From the NCBI RefSeq assembly GCF_025460765.1, contig NZ_JAMWEG010000017.1, positions 1 to 64,000 of the forward strand: DNA of 64,000 nucleotides, read 5' to 3'. The position numbers were made by a program, and so were the translations under genes. Shown here piece by piece: positions 1-7,983 of the stretch; position 1 is the first letter of the stretch, and every line of letters begins with the position of its first letter. This DNA is from Micromonospora sp. MA102 (lineage in GTDB: Bacteria; Actinomycetota; Actinomycetes; Mycobacteriales; Micromonosporaceae). The notes below the pieces were generated by a model. The model was not told the DNA's origin and did not search any database. It worked only from the letters and a program-made list of their open reading frames with translations.

Positions 1-127
1 CCGCTTGCACGGCGAGCTCGGGCACATCCCGCCCGCCGAACACGAGGCGCTACACGCGATGACCCACCCGGTCACCGCACCCCTAAAAACCAGCTAACCA
101 ACTCTCCATCAAACCCGGGGCTTGACA
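1..127 (+). mobile_element. IS3-family element, 3' end (partial)
   Basis: The frame starting at base 2 reads the last 31 residues of an IS3-type orfB transposase (HGELGHIPPAEHEAL followed by a short tail) and stops at 95-97. The integrase catalytic domain lies off the window. The bases after the stop (CCATCAAACCCGGGG, then TTGACA) look like the terminal inverted repeat typical of actinobacterial IS3 elements, so I place the IS end near base 127. Immediately beyond it the reverse strand encodes a membrane protein cut off at exactly this point. Confidence 0.75.
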
Positions 128-485
128 CCGCGGTCATTACCGCGACCGAGCGCAGTCCGGCCATGTTGGCCGAACTGCCATCCGCCAGGGTGGCACCGCT
201 CCACCGGCGGCTAACCAGCAGGATGAGTACGTAGTACAACACGGTGGCCAGGAACAGCAGCCCAGTGGCGCCCGTGACTGCCCGTCGCGTGGTATCCGCG
301 TACCGGCCGGCCAGGACGGCGGCCAGGCCCCAGGCGAATCCGCTGGAGGTCAGCGCGTCCATCACGTGGCCGGCGACACCGTGGACGAAGTCGGCGGCGA
401 AGGCCAGCAGTCCCAGTGCGGCCGCGGCGGCGGTGACGTTCACGGCGTACGTGGGCCGGCGCTGCTTTACAGCGGTGTCGGTCAT
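128..485 (-). pseudogene. Membrane protein, C-terminus cut off by IS3 insertion
   Basis: The start at 485 is preceded by a strong GAGGAGG site. About 119 native residues remain, with three to four hydrophobic segments (roughly residues 17-33, 48-62, 70-92 and 108-119), a pattern like DUF6518-type small integral membrane proteins. The reading frame then runs into the IS end and stops at base 72 with a nonsense tail, so about the last third of the protein is missing. Function is unknown. The family assignment is from memory of the sequence style and is tentative; the truncation is directly visible. Confidence 0.6.
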
Positions 486-1183
486 GCCGGCCTCCTCGGG
501 TTCGGCAGCGCAGCGTAGCCGGACCTGGTGGTAGCAGGCGTGTTTAATAAGCCGGTCAGAGCCACTCGGTGATGATGGTCATGGTCAGGGCGGCTAGGAA
601 GCGGACCTAGCCAGCAGGGCCGACCGGGTGCTGCCCTCAACATACTCTCGGCGTCCCCAGCCTGACAGCTCACCTGCAGGCACACCGCCGCGCTGCGGAT
701 CGCGCCCCGATCGAGAAACCAAGCGGATCGCTCGAGGCCAGTCCGGCCGAAGGCCCTCGCCTGCTCCGGGCAGACTCGCCCGGGGTCGTCGCGCGGGCAG
801 TCGCGGTGTGTCGCCAATCGTGTCTAGCGGTCACGAGGAGGAGGTCCCTGGTAGTAGCTGGCGTGTTCGTGCGTTGTGGATGACACGCCGAAGGCGGCGC
901 AGGACACGCTCGCCCATCGGTTTCGGGAGCGCCTCGCCGAGACCACGGATGTGGCATTGGCGCAGGATCTGGTTGCGGTAGGGCGGGCATGGTCAGTGGA
1001 AGATGCGCCGCGAGCGCGCGGCCGGGGGGTCGATGCGTTGGGTGGCAGCTGGCAGGGCGTGCGATAGCTTCTACCCTTTGATTCCGGAATACTGCGCGAG
1101 CGAAGGCCAAGTCCCTGGCGCGCTTTTGCCGGAATGCTTCGCGAGAGGCGACAAGGCCCTTGCCCTACACAGGAGGCAAAGTC
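486..1183. other. About 700 bp without a convincing gene
   Basis: Several overlapping open frames exist on both strands, but their composition (Arg/Pro/Ser-rich) looks like GC-driven shadows. The only one with plausible protein character is a GTG-started 63-codon frame at 876-1067 on the plus strand (begins MDDTPKAAQDTLAHRF), which has no clear ribosome site and could be a small hypothetical gene or a fragment. Otherwise I see only the upstream region of the gene starting at 1184. Confidence 0.4.
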
Positions 1184-1864
1184 ATGAGTTCCTACACCAT
1201 CACCATCGCCGCAGACGATTCCAGTCGAGCGACCACAACCCTGACGGTCGAGTTGAATGGCGCGACCGCGCGCATCACCGAGCTGGTGGTACGGGCGGGT
1301 GAGGGGGACGGGCTGACCGCGGGCCAGATTCCCGTGGTCGACCTGGATTTGCTGCTGAAGGCGGTGACGCCTGCCGTCGGCGGGCAGCAGGCGATAACCG
1401 TGTCGCCTGCTGCCCCAGCCGACGACACGCCCGCCGCAGATGGCACATCCGTTGACGGCGAGGATCGCGTCGCCGACACCGAGGCCACCCAGTCTGTTGC
1501 CGCTACCACGTCCACCGCTGGCGAGCCGGTCACGAGCAGCCCTGCGACGACTGACGTGACTGAGGTCGCGGTTCCGAAGCAGGCGTCACGGGCGAAGGCA
1601 CGGCCCGGAGCGACCCGGGCGGGCGGGCGGAAGACGGCAGCGGGTGCCAACGCCACGGCGCGGAAAGCCACCAAGCAGACCGCGAAGGGGGAGGCGGCCA
1701 AGACCGAGGGTCGCGTGTATCGGCGGTCGCCGAGTGATCTCGAGTCGGTGTACCAGCAGGCTGGCAGCGTGACGGCCGTCGCCGATCACTACAACGTGCC
1801 CCGGCACACCGCCCAAGGTTGGATCCGTACCCTGCGCCGTCGGCAAGCCAACCAAGCCGAGTAG
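1184..1864 (+). CDS. Hypothetical DNA-binding protein, Ala/Lys-rich linker and C-terminal HTH
   Basis: A 226-residue protein. I place the start at ATG 1184 because AGGAGG lies 8 bases upstream; the frame is open to a TTG at 1160 but that has no such site. Residues 1-75 form a compact acidic N-terminal region. Residues 80-175 are low-complexity and rich in Ala, Thr and then Lys/Arg, like the basic tails of nucleoid proteins. Residues 178-226 look like a helix-turn-helix (SDLESVYQQAGSVTAVADHY, then VPRHTAQGWI). I recognise the style from other actinomycetes but no named family. A nucleoid-associated or accessory regulator is my inference. Confidence 0.7.
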   Translation: MSSYTITIAADDSSRATTTLTVELNGATARITELVVRAGEGDGLTAGQIPVVDLDLLLKAVTPAVGGQQAITVSPAAPADDTPAADGTSVDGEDRVADTEATQSVAATTSTAGEPVTSSPATTDVTEVAVPKQASRAKARPGATRAGGRKTAAGANATARKATKQTAKGEAAKTEGRVYRRSPSDLESVYQQAGSVTAVADHYNVPRHTAQGWIRTLRRRQANQAE

Positions 1865-1872
1865 GACAACGC

Positions 1873-1901
1873 CGCCGGGCACCCTGGGGGTGGGTCCGGC
1901 G
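1873..1901. terminator. Probable bidirectional terminator hairpin
   Basis: The outer arms CGCCGG and CCGGCG, with inner ACCC/GGGT pairing, form a GC-rich stem in the 83-base gap between two converging genes (stop at 1864 on plus, stop at 1948 on minus). There is no T-tract, which is common in actinomycetes. Confidence 0.5.
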
Positions 1902-1947
1902 ACCCACGGATGGGAACCCGGCCGGCGCCGGCCTTCGGGAGCGCCGC

Positions 1948-2319
1948 TCAGCGGACCCGCTTCGTCGTCCGCTTGCGGGGCGGAGTCAGCAGGTCGGCGA
2001 TCGCCGCGATCGCGGACGGCACCAAACGGTAGTACGCCCAGACTCCCCGCTTGTCGCGTTCGAGCAGGCCGGCCTCGGTGAGGATCCGAAGGTGGTGGCT
2101 CACGGTCGGCTGGGAGAGACCAAGCGGCGCGGTGAGGTCACTCACGGACGCCTCGCCCTCCGGAGCGGACTGGATGAGACTGAGCAGTCGCAGCCGGGCC
2201 GGGTCGGCGAATGCCTTCAGCACTCCCGCGAGCCGTTCGGCGTCGGCGCGCTTGATCGGCTTGCCAGCAAGCGGCGAGATGGCAGGCGTCGCAGTTTTCG
2301 CAGTTCCCACGTCTTCCAT
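1948..2319 (-). CDS. ArsR/SmtB-family transcriptional regulator
   Basis: A 123-residue winged-helix repressor. Residues 25-105 hold the ArsR core: a helix with FADPARLRLLSLI, a recognition helix LGLSQPTVSHHLRILTEAGL, and a wing ending GVWAYYRLVP. There is no CXC metal-binding motif in the recognition helix, so it may sense something other than metals. The C-terminus is basic. It lies upstream of, and on the same strand as, nothing obvious, but divides the HTH gene from the MacAB-like exporter operon; regulation of that exporter is possible but unproven. Confidence 0.88.
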   Translation of the reverse strand: MEDVGTAKTATPAISPLAGKPIKRADAERLAGVLKAFADPARLRLLSLIQSAPEGEASVSDLTAPLGLSQPTVSHHLRILTEAGLLERDKRGVWAYYRLVPSAIAAIADLLTPPRKRTTKRVR

Positions 2320-2769
2320 CGTTGCACCAACACCATCGATAGGCCGGTGGAACCAGGACCAGTGCCCCGATGGCGACTGCGAGCCCGGGTACGAGAGGGA
2401 TGCTGGAGGCCGGGGCGGCGAGGTTCCGAGCCGTCCCGGCCCTGCGCCCGTTTGCCGAGGGAATCAGGGGCAGCGCGACGACCCCGGCGAGTTCGTCAGG
2501 GGTGACGCGGGCGTCGAGGATGGCCGTGATGCCGCCGAGGTTCCACTCGCGGAGCTGATGGACGTCCTGACCGGCCGCCCGCATGTGCTCCTCGATGAAC
2601 CAGTACCGGTCGACGCGTTCGGCCAGCGCTGCCCGCTCCGCCGCGTGGTCGACGCCGGGCGCGGTGACCCTCCCAGCGCACGCGGCCACTTGCCGGCCGG
2701 GTCGTCGCCCCACAGCTCCATCTGCCAGCCTGGCCACAGCTTCGACCACTCCTCGGCCACGTCAGCCAA
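2320..2769 (-). pseudogene. Frameshifted hypothetical gene
   Basis: The first 33 codons from ATG 2769 read like a real protein (EEWSKLWPGWQMELWGDD), then the frame becomes Ser/Arg/Pro-rich noise. A second frame takes over from about 2670 with sensible sequence (RVDRYWFIEEHMRAAGQDVH and a hydrophobic segment PLVPGLAVAIGALVLV near the end). A single-base indel near 2670 explains both. The original product would be about 145 residues with a C-terminal membrane segment. I do not recognise it. The end is approximate because the second frame runs on into the ArsR gene. Confidence 0.45.
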
Positions 2770-2799
2770 CGGCCGGATGCTCCACAGTCCGGCCCGTCG

Positions 2800-4134
2800 T
2801 CAGGCGCGCATGACGGTAGCGATCGGGATACGGGCGGCGCGGATCGCTGGGATGAGGCCGCCGAGCAGTCCGGCGATCAGGCCGGCGATGACTCCCGCGG
2901 CTCCTGCCTGCCAGGGGAACACGAGGTCGCGTAGGAGCTGCTCCCGATCGCCGAACAGCGTGCTGACTGCGGTGAGTGCGAGCGCGGACAGCCCGATGGC
3001 GGCGGCTGCGGTGAGGAGGCCGGTCAATAGTGTCTCCGCGAGGACGATGCCGGCTAGCAGTGACCGTGAGGTGCCCACGGCGCGCCGCAGCGCGAATTCC
3101 TCGACCCGCTCTCCGACGGTCGCGAGCCCGACGTTGAGGATGCCGGCGACGCCGATGAGGAGGACCAGGCCGGCCATGCCGAGGAAGATCCAGCGGAGGA
3201 GTGCCAGCTCCTTGGCGATGTCCTTCCGCGCCTGGATCGTTTCGAAGTGGATCTGCTCGGCGGGCATCCCCTTGGCCGTGAGGCGGATCCGCAGCAGCTG
3301 CTCCACGTCGCCCGCCGTAGGCGCCAGCATCACTTGCAGCCCGGGGCCGTAGTCGCCGCCGTTGCTCGCGCGCGGTACCCAGTTCAGCAGCTCATCGGCT
3401 CGGGTGTAGGCGGTGGGCTGCGGATTGCCGTCATCGATGACGCCGATGATGCGTGGCGTCGGGTTGGCGGTGGCCCCTTCAACGCGCATCTCGGCCGGCA
3501 CCTGGTGGCGCGTGAACCCCTTGGCCGCCTCAAGGTTGATGACGATCCGCGGGGACAGCGACGGGTCGGAGGAGAAGTCCAGCCATTGGCCGGAGACTGG
3601 CCGGAACGGCCGGAACTGGCGGATGTCGCCGGTGAGCGCATTGAGGCTCAGCTCAATCGCTTTGCCGGGCACGGGAACAGCCGGCGCGTCGCCGGCCGCC
3701 TTCATCGGCTGGCAGTACCCGCGGGGGTCGCAGTACATGTCGCCCCCACCAGGACCGATGTACTGCCCGCCGCCCGGCTGGTCGAACGGGGCAGCACCCG
3801 GGTTGACCGGGCTGACGCCCGGCTCTCCGATGATCGCCTGGGTAGTGGAGACCGCGACCGCGTCCTTGCGCCCTTTCAGGGTGTCCTGACTGATCTGGAT
3901 GGTGTCGGCGTTGCCCGGCAGGTACGTCTGTCGGGTGCCGTCCTTGCCCATGTGCAGCTCCAGATCAGCCAGCCGGGCGTTCTTGGCGGTCTCGGCGCCG
4001 ACCTGGACGACCACGACGGCCATCACCCCCAGGAACAGGCTCACCATCGACAGGAGGGTGCGGGTCTTGCGGGCGCGGATGCCCTGACCACCGATGATCA
4101 GAGCCGAGCGGAACCGTCCGGAGAGCCGGATCAC
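2800..4134 (-). CDS. MacB-like ABC transporter permease (FtsX family)
   Basis: A 444-residue permease. The GTG start at 4134 is preferred because GAGG lies about 10 bases upstream and the predicted N-terminus (IRLSGRFRSALIIGG, then a hydrophobic helix VSLFLGVMAVVVVQV) is typical; the longer frame to 4299 would overlap the ATPase. After the first membrane helix comes a long extracytoplasmic MacB-type domain (about residues 55-310), then three membrane helices with the FtsX signature (LRRAVGTSRS) and the C-terminal GLIPAIRAARIPIATVMRA. It follows the ATPase gene by 70 bases and completes a MacAB-type exporter or lipoprotein-releasing machine. The cargo is unknown. Confidence 0.85.
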   Translation of the reverse strand: MIRLSGRFRSALIIGGQGIRARKTRTLLSMVSLFLGVMAVVVVQVGAETAKNARLADLELHMGKDGTRQTYLPGNADTIQISQDTLKGRKDAVAVSTTQAIIGEPGVSPVNPGAAPFDQPGGGQYIGPGGGDMYCDPRGYCQPMKAAGDAPAVPVPGKAIELSLNALTGDIRQFRPFRPVSGQWLDFSSDPSLSPRIVINLEAAKGFTRHQVPAEMRVEGATANPTPRIIGVIDDGNPQPTAYTRADELLNWVPRASNGGDYGPGLQVMLAPTAGDVEQLLRIRLTAKGMPAEQIHFETIQARKDIAKELALLRWIFLGMAGLVLLIGVAGILNVGLATVGERVEEFALRRAVGTSRSLLAGIVLAETLLTGLLTAAAAIGLSALALTAVSTLFGDREQLLRDLVFPWQAGAAGVIAGLIAGLLGGLIPAIRAARIPIATVMRA

Positions 4135-4204
4135 GCGGCCACCTCGCTGCGCGAAGCATCGACTCGCACCCTTCCGGCCTCCGCTTTGTGCCGTGCTGGC
4201 CCGC

Positions 4205-4909
4205 TCACTGAGGCACGCTCCTTGTGTCGGTAGCCGCGTGAAGCTTTCCATCGCTGAGGCGCAGCACGCGTTGCATCTTGTTGGCGTGGTCCCAGTCATG
4301 GGTGACCAGGATCAGGCCACAGCCCCGGTCGGTCGCGGAGCGCAGCACCTCGATCACCAGGTTGCCCGTCTCCGTGTCCAGAGCGCCGGTTGGCTCGTCG
4401 GCCAACAGCAGACGCGGCTCCCGGACAAGCGCCCGGGCGATCGCGACTCGCTGCTGCTCGCCGCCGGACAGGCGGGCCGGCCGATGCTTGGCGAGATGCG
4501 CGATGCCGACCCGGTCGAGGGCCTCCAGGGTCCGAGCCTTGCGTCTTCGGCGCGGCAGCCAGCCCTGGCCGTTGACCAGGGCCATCGCGACGTTCTGCGC
4601 CGCGGTCAGGTGTTTGAGCAGAAAGAACCGCTGGAACACGAAGCCGAACTCGGCGCTGCGCAGAGCTGCCGCCTTCCGTTCCGGCAGCCGGGTGATGTCC
4701 CGGCCATCCAGCAGATACTGTCCACCATCTGGCCGGTCGAAGAGACCGATCAGGCTGAGCAGTGTGCTTTTGCCGGATCCCGAGCGCCCGAGGATGGCCA
4801 CGCTCTCGCCACTGTCGACGGTCAAGTCGGTGCCGTCGAGGATGATGCGCGGCGCCTTCTGGCCCTTCAGCGTCTTCGTGATGCCGTGCAGCTCCAGCAA
4901 CGCCGTCAC
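4205..4909 (-). CDS. ABC transporter ATP-binding protein, MacB/LolD type
   Basis: A 234-residue ATPase. The Walker A motif GRSGSGKST is at about residues 41-49, the signature LSGGEQQ at 147-153, Walker B LLLADEP at 167-173 and the H-loop in VTHDWDH. The family pattern matches ATPases that pair with FtsX-type permeases. Its start overlaps the stop of the upstream membrane-fusion-like gene by four bases (4906-4909), implying coupled translation. It drives the permease encoded next. Confidence 0.93.
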   Translation of the reverse strand: MTALLELHGITKTLKGQKAPRIILDGTDLTVDSGESVAILGRSGSGKSTLLSLIGLFDRPDGGQYLLDGRDITRLPERKAAALRSAEFGFVFQRFFLLKHLTAAQNVAMALVNGQGWLPRRRRKARTLEALDRVGIAHLAKHRPARLSGGEQQRVAIARALVREPRLLLADEPTGALDTETGNLVIEVLRSATDRGCGLILVTHDWDHANKMQRVLRLSDGKLHAATDTRSVPQ

Positions 4910-5931
4910 TTTTCACCCATCGGAGCGGACGGGTCGCCTTCCAAGCCTGGTTTGGCGGGTGGGAGGTTGGGGCCGGGGACCGCGACCGTCTCCTCGCCGG
5001 TGAGACCGGACTTGATCTGCACGACCTTGCCGTCACTGAGCCCCAGCACGACATCTCTGGTCTCCCGGCTACCGTCCGGCTTGACCACGTCCACCTTGCC
5101 GCGGCCCTGTCCGCCGGCGACCGCTTCGACCGGGAGTACCAGCGCCTTGGCGGCCCTCGCGGTCACCACCTCGAGCGTGGCGCTGGCACCGTTGATCAGC
5201 TTCACCTTGGCGGGCGCGGTGCACACCAGGCGCATCCCCGTCGGCTCCGACGGCTCGGTCCTGTCCTGCTGGCTTACGGGCGCCGGGGCGACCGGCGGGG
5301 CGGACGGCTGGCCCGACGGCGCGGCGGTGGGCTCTGCGGCCGGCGGGTCCGGGATGGTGCCGGCCGGCAGGGCCGCGATGGTGCCGAGCACCTTGCACGG
5401 GAACGGCCCCGGGCCGTTCTTGATCTGGGCCTGGACCGTCGCGAGAGAATCCGAGATCTGGTAAGCCTGGGCGCCGTCAATGTCGGCGACGAGCCCGTAG
5501 CCGACCTTCTTCGCCGAAACGATGGGCATCCCGGCGGTCACCTTCGACCCGTCGTCGACCAGGCGGCCGGCGAACACCGCACCCGCCGGGACCTCGATGC
5601 GGTGTGCCTTGCCGGACGCCCAGACGTTCGCCACCCTCGTCGGCCTGGTCGGCGTTCTCCGCGGCGTCGTGACATCGAAATACCGCACCTGCCCGGCGGC
5701 CGGGGCCACGATCCCGAACACCGGGTTGATCGTCACCTTCCCAGACAGGCTCACCTTGTTCGCGAGGTCCTGGCGGGTGGGCTGCACAGTGGTCATCGTC
5801 GTGCCTCGGGCCGCGAGACCAGGCGTCTCCGCCTGCGCGCTTGGCTCGCTGCAGCCCGCAGCGGCGGCCACAAACATCGCGAGAACGCACAGTGACAGTA
5901 GCCTTCGCACCGGCACCCCTAACTGGATCAC
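4906..5931 (-). CDS. MacA/HlyD-like extracytoplasmic adaptor, putative lipoprotein
   Basis: A 341-residue protein with an N-terminal signal and a lipobox ending AAAAGCSEP, so Cys at about residue 27 is the likely lipid anchor. Later segments have the barrel-sandwich look of membrane fusion proteins (GIVAPAAGQVRYFDV; AGAVFAGRLVDDGSKVTAGM; VEAVAGGQGRGKVDVV with DGSRETRDVVLGLSDGKVVQ). A Pro/Ala-rich linker interrupts the middle. First gene of the three-gene exporter operon. In Gram-positive bacteria such proteins probably gate the ATPase/permease rather than contact an outer membrane channel. Confidence 0.8.
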   Translation of the reverse strand: MIQLGVPVRRLLSLCVLAMFVAAAAGCSEPSAQAETPGLAARGTTMTTVQPTRQDLANKVSLSGKVTINPVFGIVAPAAGQVRYFDVTTPRRTPTRPTRVANVWASGKAHRIEVPAGAVFAGRLVDDGSKVTAGMPIVSAKKVGYGLVADIDGAQAYQISDSLATVQAQIKNGPGPFPCKVLGTIAALPAGTIPDPPAAEPTAAPSGQPSAPPVAPAPVSQQDRTEPSEPTGMRLVCTAPAKVKLINGASATLEVVTARAAKALVLPVEAVAGGQGRGKVDVVKPDGSRETRDVVLGLSDGKVVQIKSGLTGEETVAVPGPNLPPAKPGLEGDPSAPMGEK

Positions 5932-6199
5932 TTCGGGCGAACATCTGACAAGTCGCCGGGTTCGGCGATCCGTTGCCCACAGAGCGGGGCGACCTCGGCG
6001 ACGGTCGACCCGCCGAAGACTACCGCCGGCCTTCCTGGCCCGCTGCCCGCCGCGCCCGACTTGTCTGGGCCATCGCGGCGGCGCTCCGACGAGAACGGCA
6101 CCTGGTGTCCCGCCCTGCAGGCAAGGCTGCCGCTTGGACTGGAAGAGCCAATCGGCGGAACGCGCCTGATGCCGCCGGGTCTCGGCCGATGATCAGGGC
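5932..6199. other. Intergenic, no supported gene
   Basis: 268 bases between the adaptor gene (minus) and a frameshifted small gene (plus). It must hold the promoter of the exporter operon but I see no clear -35/-10 pair or palindrome. Confidence 0.3.
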
Positions 6200-6425
6200 A
6201 TGTGGGCGAAGGTCGACGTGCCGTGCGTCGGGGGGGCCGGTGGATGGGCGTTCCCTCTTGGTGCCGGTCGACGACGACGCTGTGCCCCCTGCAACGATCG
6301 ATCAGGGCTGGTTGTGGATCGAGTACGGCGGCGAGTTGCTCGACGCGGATGTGAACGGTGTGTACGAGTTGGAGTCGATCGGCGGGGGTGGCCCGCCATG
6401 GGTTTACGTCTGGGCTGCGCGCTAG
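6200..6425 (+). pseudogene. Small hypothetical gene interrupted at a seven-G tract
   Basis: ATG 6200 starts MWAKVDVPCVGG and then leaves frame at a run of seven G (6230-6236). With six G the frame would continue as GGPVDGRSLLVPVDDD and run to the stop at 6425, giving about 75 residues. The joined product resembles the intact 81-residue protein encoded at 6974-7219 (shared GGPVDGR motif and a following acidic VD stretch). This is either a frameshift mutation, a phase-variable tract or a sequencing error. Function unknown. Confidence 0.5.
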
Positions 6426-6480
6426 CGGGTCAGCATTCGGCGGATCAGGGGCGATAGCAGCAGGTTCGGTTGGCGCAGCG

Positions 6481-6756
6481 CTATCCGGGAACGACCTCGT
6501 GGCGGTACGCGCGCACGCGTGTCCCGTCAGTCAGAACCAGCTCAACCTGGCCGCTCTCGTCGGCCGTCGTGCCAGCGAAGCGAACCGGCTTGCCGGCATG
6601 CTCCCCGATGTTGTCGGCACGCTCCGGACGGAAGATCCACCCCAGGCTCACAGGCTCAACGGACCGCACAACACCCTCCCGAGTAGCACAAACGTACGAT
6701 CGCTGATCGTAGTCACCGGGTAGCAGCCGCACCAGACGACACGTCGACTCCCGCAA
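6481..6756 (-). CDS. Hypothetical protein, 91 residues
   Basis: The frame has normal residue balance and alternating beta-like segments (SLGWIFRPERADNIGEHAGK; VRFAGTTADESGQVELVLTD; GTRVRAYRHEVV), suggesting a small barrel-like fold. I do not recognise a family. The start may lie further in, because no good ribosome site precedes 6756. It lies among other tiny genes on the same strand. Confidence 0.45.
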   Translation of the reverse strand: MRESTCRLVRLLPGDYDQRSYVCATREGVVRSVEPVSLGWIFRPERADNIGEHAGKPVRFAGTTADESGQVELVLTDGTRVRAYRHEVVPG

Positions 6757-6973
6757 GCGCGCGATGGGCAGACCGGGTTAACGGAGTCGCGGTACGCCGA
6801 CCTCTAGTTCGATCGGGTCTGCCCCCGCCTCCAGATGGCGCTGACCTGGTCACGCCTGACATCGGGCCGCTTGCCCGCCGTGGCGTGGGCGCCCGCCTGC
6901 CCGCTCGCCGGGAACGCGCCGGGCTGTCAGGGTTGAATCGCTTGGCTGCCATGCCGCGTCGCCACGGGGATGA

Positions 6974-7219
6974 TCATTCCGACGGTGGTCGGCGGATGTC
7001 CGCTCGTCCCGTGTACCGGTAGATCGGCGGAACGGTCTCGTCGTCGTCGCGAAGGTAGTGATGCGTGATGGCCGGGGCGGACTGTTCGCGTGGCCCCACA
7101 TAGGCCCCTGTCTGTAGGAGTAGCACGGTTGGCGGCAGGGCTCCCGTCTCATCAACCTCGACAGGTGCCAGACGGCCATCGACAGGCCCTCCGAGAAACC
7201 ATGCTTCTCTGGCGGGCAT
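6974..7219 (-). CDS. Hypothetical protein with GGPVDGR motif, 81 residues
   Basis: The start is fixed by the overlap with the upstream 49-codon gene (TGATG at 7217-7221). The protein carries FLGGPVDGRLAPVEVDETG near the N-terminus, then IYRYTGRADI near the C-terminus. A related but frameshifted gene lies at 6200-6425. Small soluble proteins of this style recur in actinomycete accessory DNA; function is unknown. Translational coupling suggests it works with the membrane peptide encoded just before it. Confidence 0.6.
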   Translation of the reverse strand: MPAREAWFLGGPVDGRLAPVEVDETGALPPTVLLLQTGAYVGPREQSAPAITHHYLRDDDETVPPIYRYTGRADIRRPPSE

Positions 7220-7368
7220 CAGAGCCGCCCGGTGGCGCTGATCGCGGTCAGCAGCGCCGCGGCCGCCGCGACAAGTCCCGCGAGCGCGCTGATGAGTCCG
7301 GCCATCCGGGCGACGCAGTCAGGCGCGGTCTCGTCGGTGGGTGCTGATCGCCTGCCTCGTCTCGTCAT
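7219..7368 (-). CDS. 49-residue single-span membrane peptide
   Basis: ATG 7368 is preceded by GAGGAG at 6 bases, the best ribosome site in this neighbourhood. The first 20 residues are polar and basic; residues 22-45 form one Ala/Leu-rich membrane span (MAGLISALAGLVAAAAALLT). Its stop overlaps the start of the following gene (TGATG), and its start overlaps the stop of the preceding frame (ATGA). This tight packing is the main evidence that the gene is real. Function unknown. Confidence 0.55.
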   Translation of the reverse strand: MTRRGRRSAPTDETAPDCVARMAGLISALAGLVAAAAALLTAISATGRL

Positions 7369-7568
7369 GTCTGTCTCCTCCCCGGCTTGCCGTGGGTCCC
7401 TTGCGGCGCCGCAAGAGGTACTTCACCAGCGATCGGCGGCTGCCATCCCGTCACGGCTGTCCTGTGGATAGACCTGGCCGCCTTTGGATAACGCCTTCGG
7501 CGCGCGTGTTTTGTGGTAGGGCCCGCGAACCAGTGCCGGAAACGGACCAAGGGGTTGCCGTCAGTCAC
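7365..7568 (-). CDS. Possible small basic protein, 67 residues
   Basis: A GTG-started frame (DGNPLVRFRHWFAGPTTKHA, then very basic) whose TGA overlaps the next ATG as ATGA. The coupling argues for a gene, but the basic Arg/Pro/Gly-rich second half and absence of a clear ribosome site leave it doubtful. I do not recognise it. Confidence 0.3.
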   Translation of the reverse strand: MTDGNPLVRFRHWFAGPTTKHARRRRYPKAARSIHRTAVTGWQPPIAGEVPLAAPQGTHGKPGRRQT

Positions 7569-7647
7569 GAGCCGCAGGGCGGACCGTTACGACCGCGGGT
7601 TTGCGGCGTCGGCAGGTAGACGGAGTTGGGAAGCCTTGTCTGAAGCG

Positions 7648-7932
7648 TCATTCCGGAGCCGCCGGGCCCGGCCGCTGGTCTCGCTGCGGCGCTGTCGGCG
7701 GCCCACTGCCATCCTGCTCCCGCCACTGCCCGGCGGCGTCGGCGCGCAGCAGGCGCTCGACCATGGCCCGGGCCTCCGGCTCCGTCTCGAACTCCCACCG
7801 CAGGACCTTGCCCGTATCGGTGTCCCCGGCGCGGGCCACCACCGTCCAGCGCGTCTGGCGCACCAGCCACACGTCCCGGCGCGCCAGGCGCCCCCACACC
7901 CCGTTCCAGTACCGCCGGACCATCTCCTGCAC
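7648..7932 (-). CDS. Hypothetical protein, 94 residues
   Basis: The protein reads LARRDVWLVRQTRWTVVARA then WEFETEPEARAMVERLL, a beta-hairpin plus helix pattern seen in small actinomycete proteins encoded near integrative elements. The last 20 residues are Pro/Gly-rich. There is no named family. The start region is followed upstream by the IS5 insertion 50 bases away, which may have separated it from its promoter. Confidence 0.5.
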   Translation of the reverse strand: MQEMVRRYWNGVWGRLARRDVWLVRQTRWTVVARAGDTDTGKVLRWEFETEPEARAMVERLLRADAAGQWREQDGSGPPTAPQRDQRPGPAAPE

Positions 7933-7983
7933 CCGGCGATCGTACGCATGTTCGAAAGCGGTGTGAGGCGGGGTGGGGAATAA

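Noticed and set aside
482..1110. Overlapping frames on both strands before the HTH gene
   Set aside because: Composition and lack of ribosome sites suggest shadows. Only a 63-codon frame at 876 was kept as a faint possibility.
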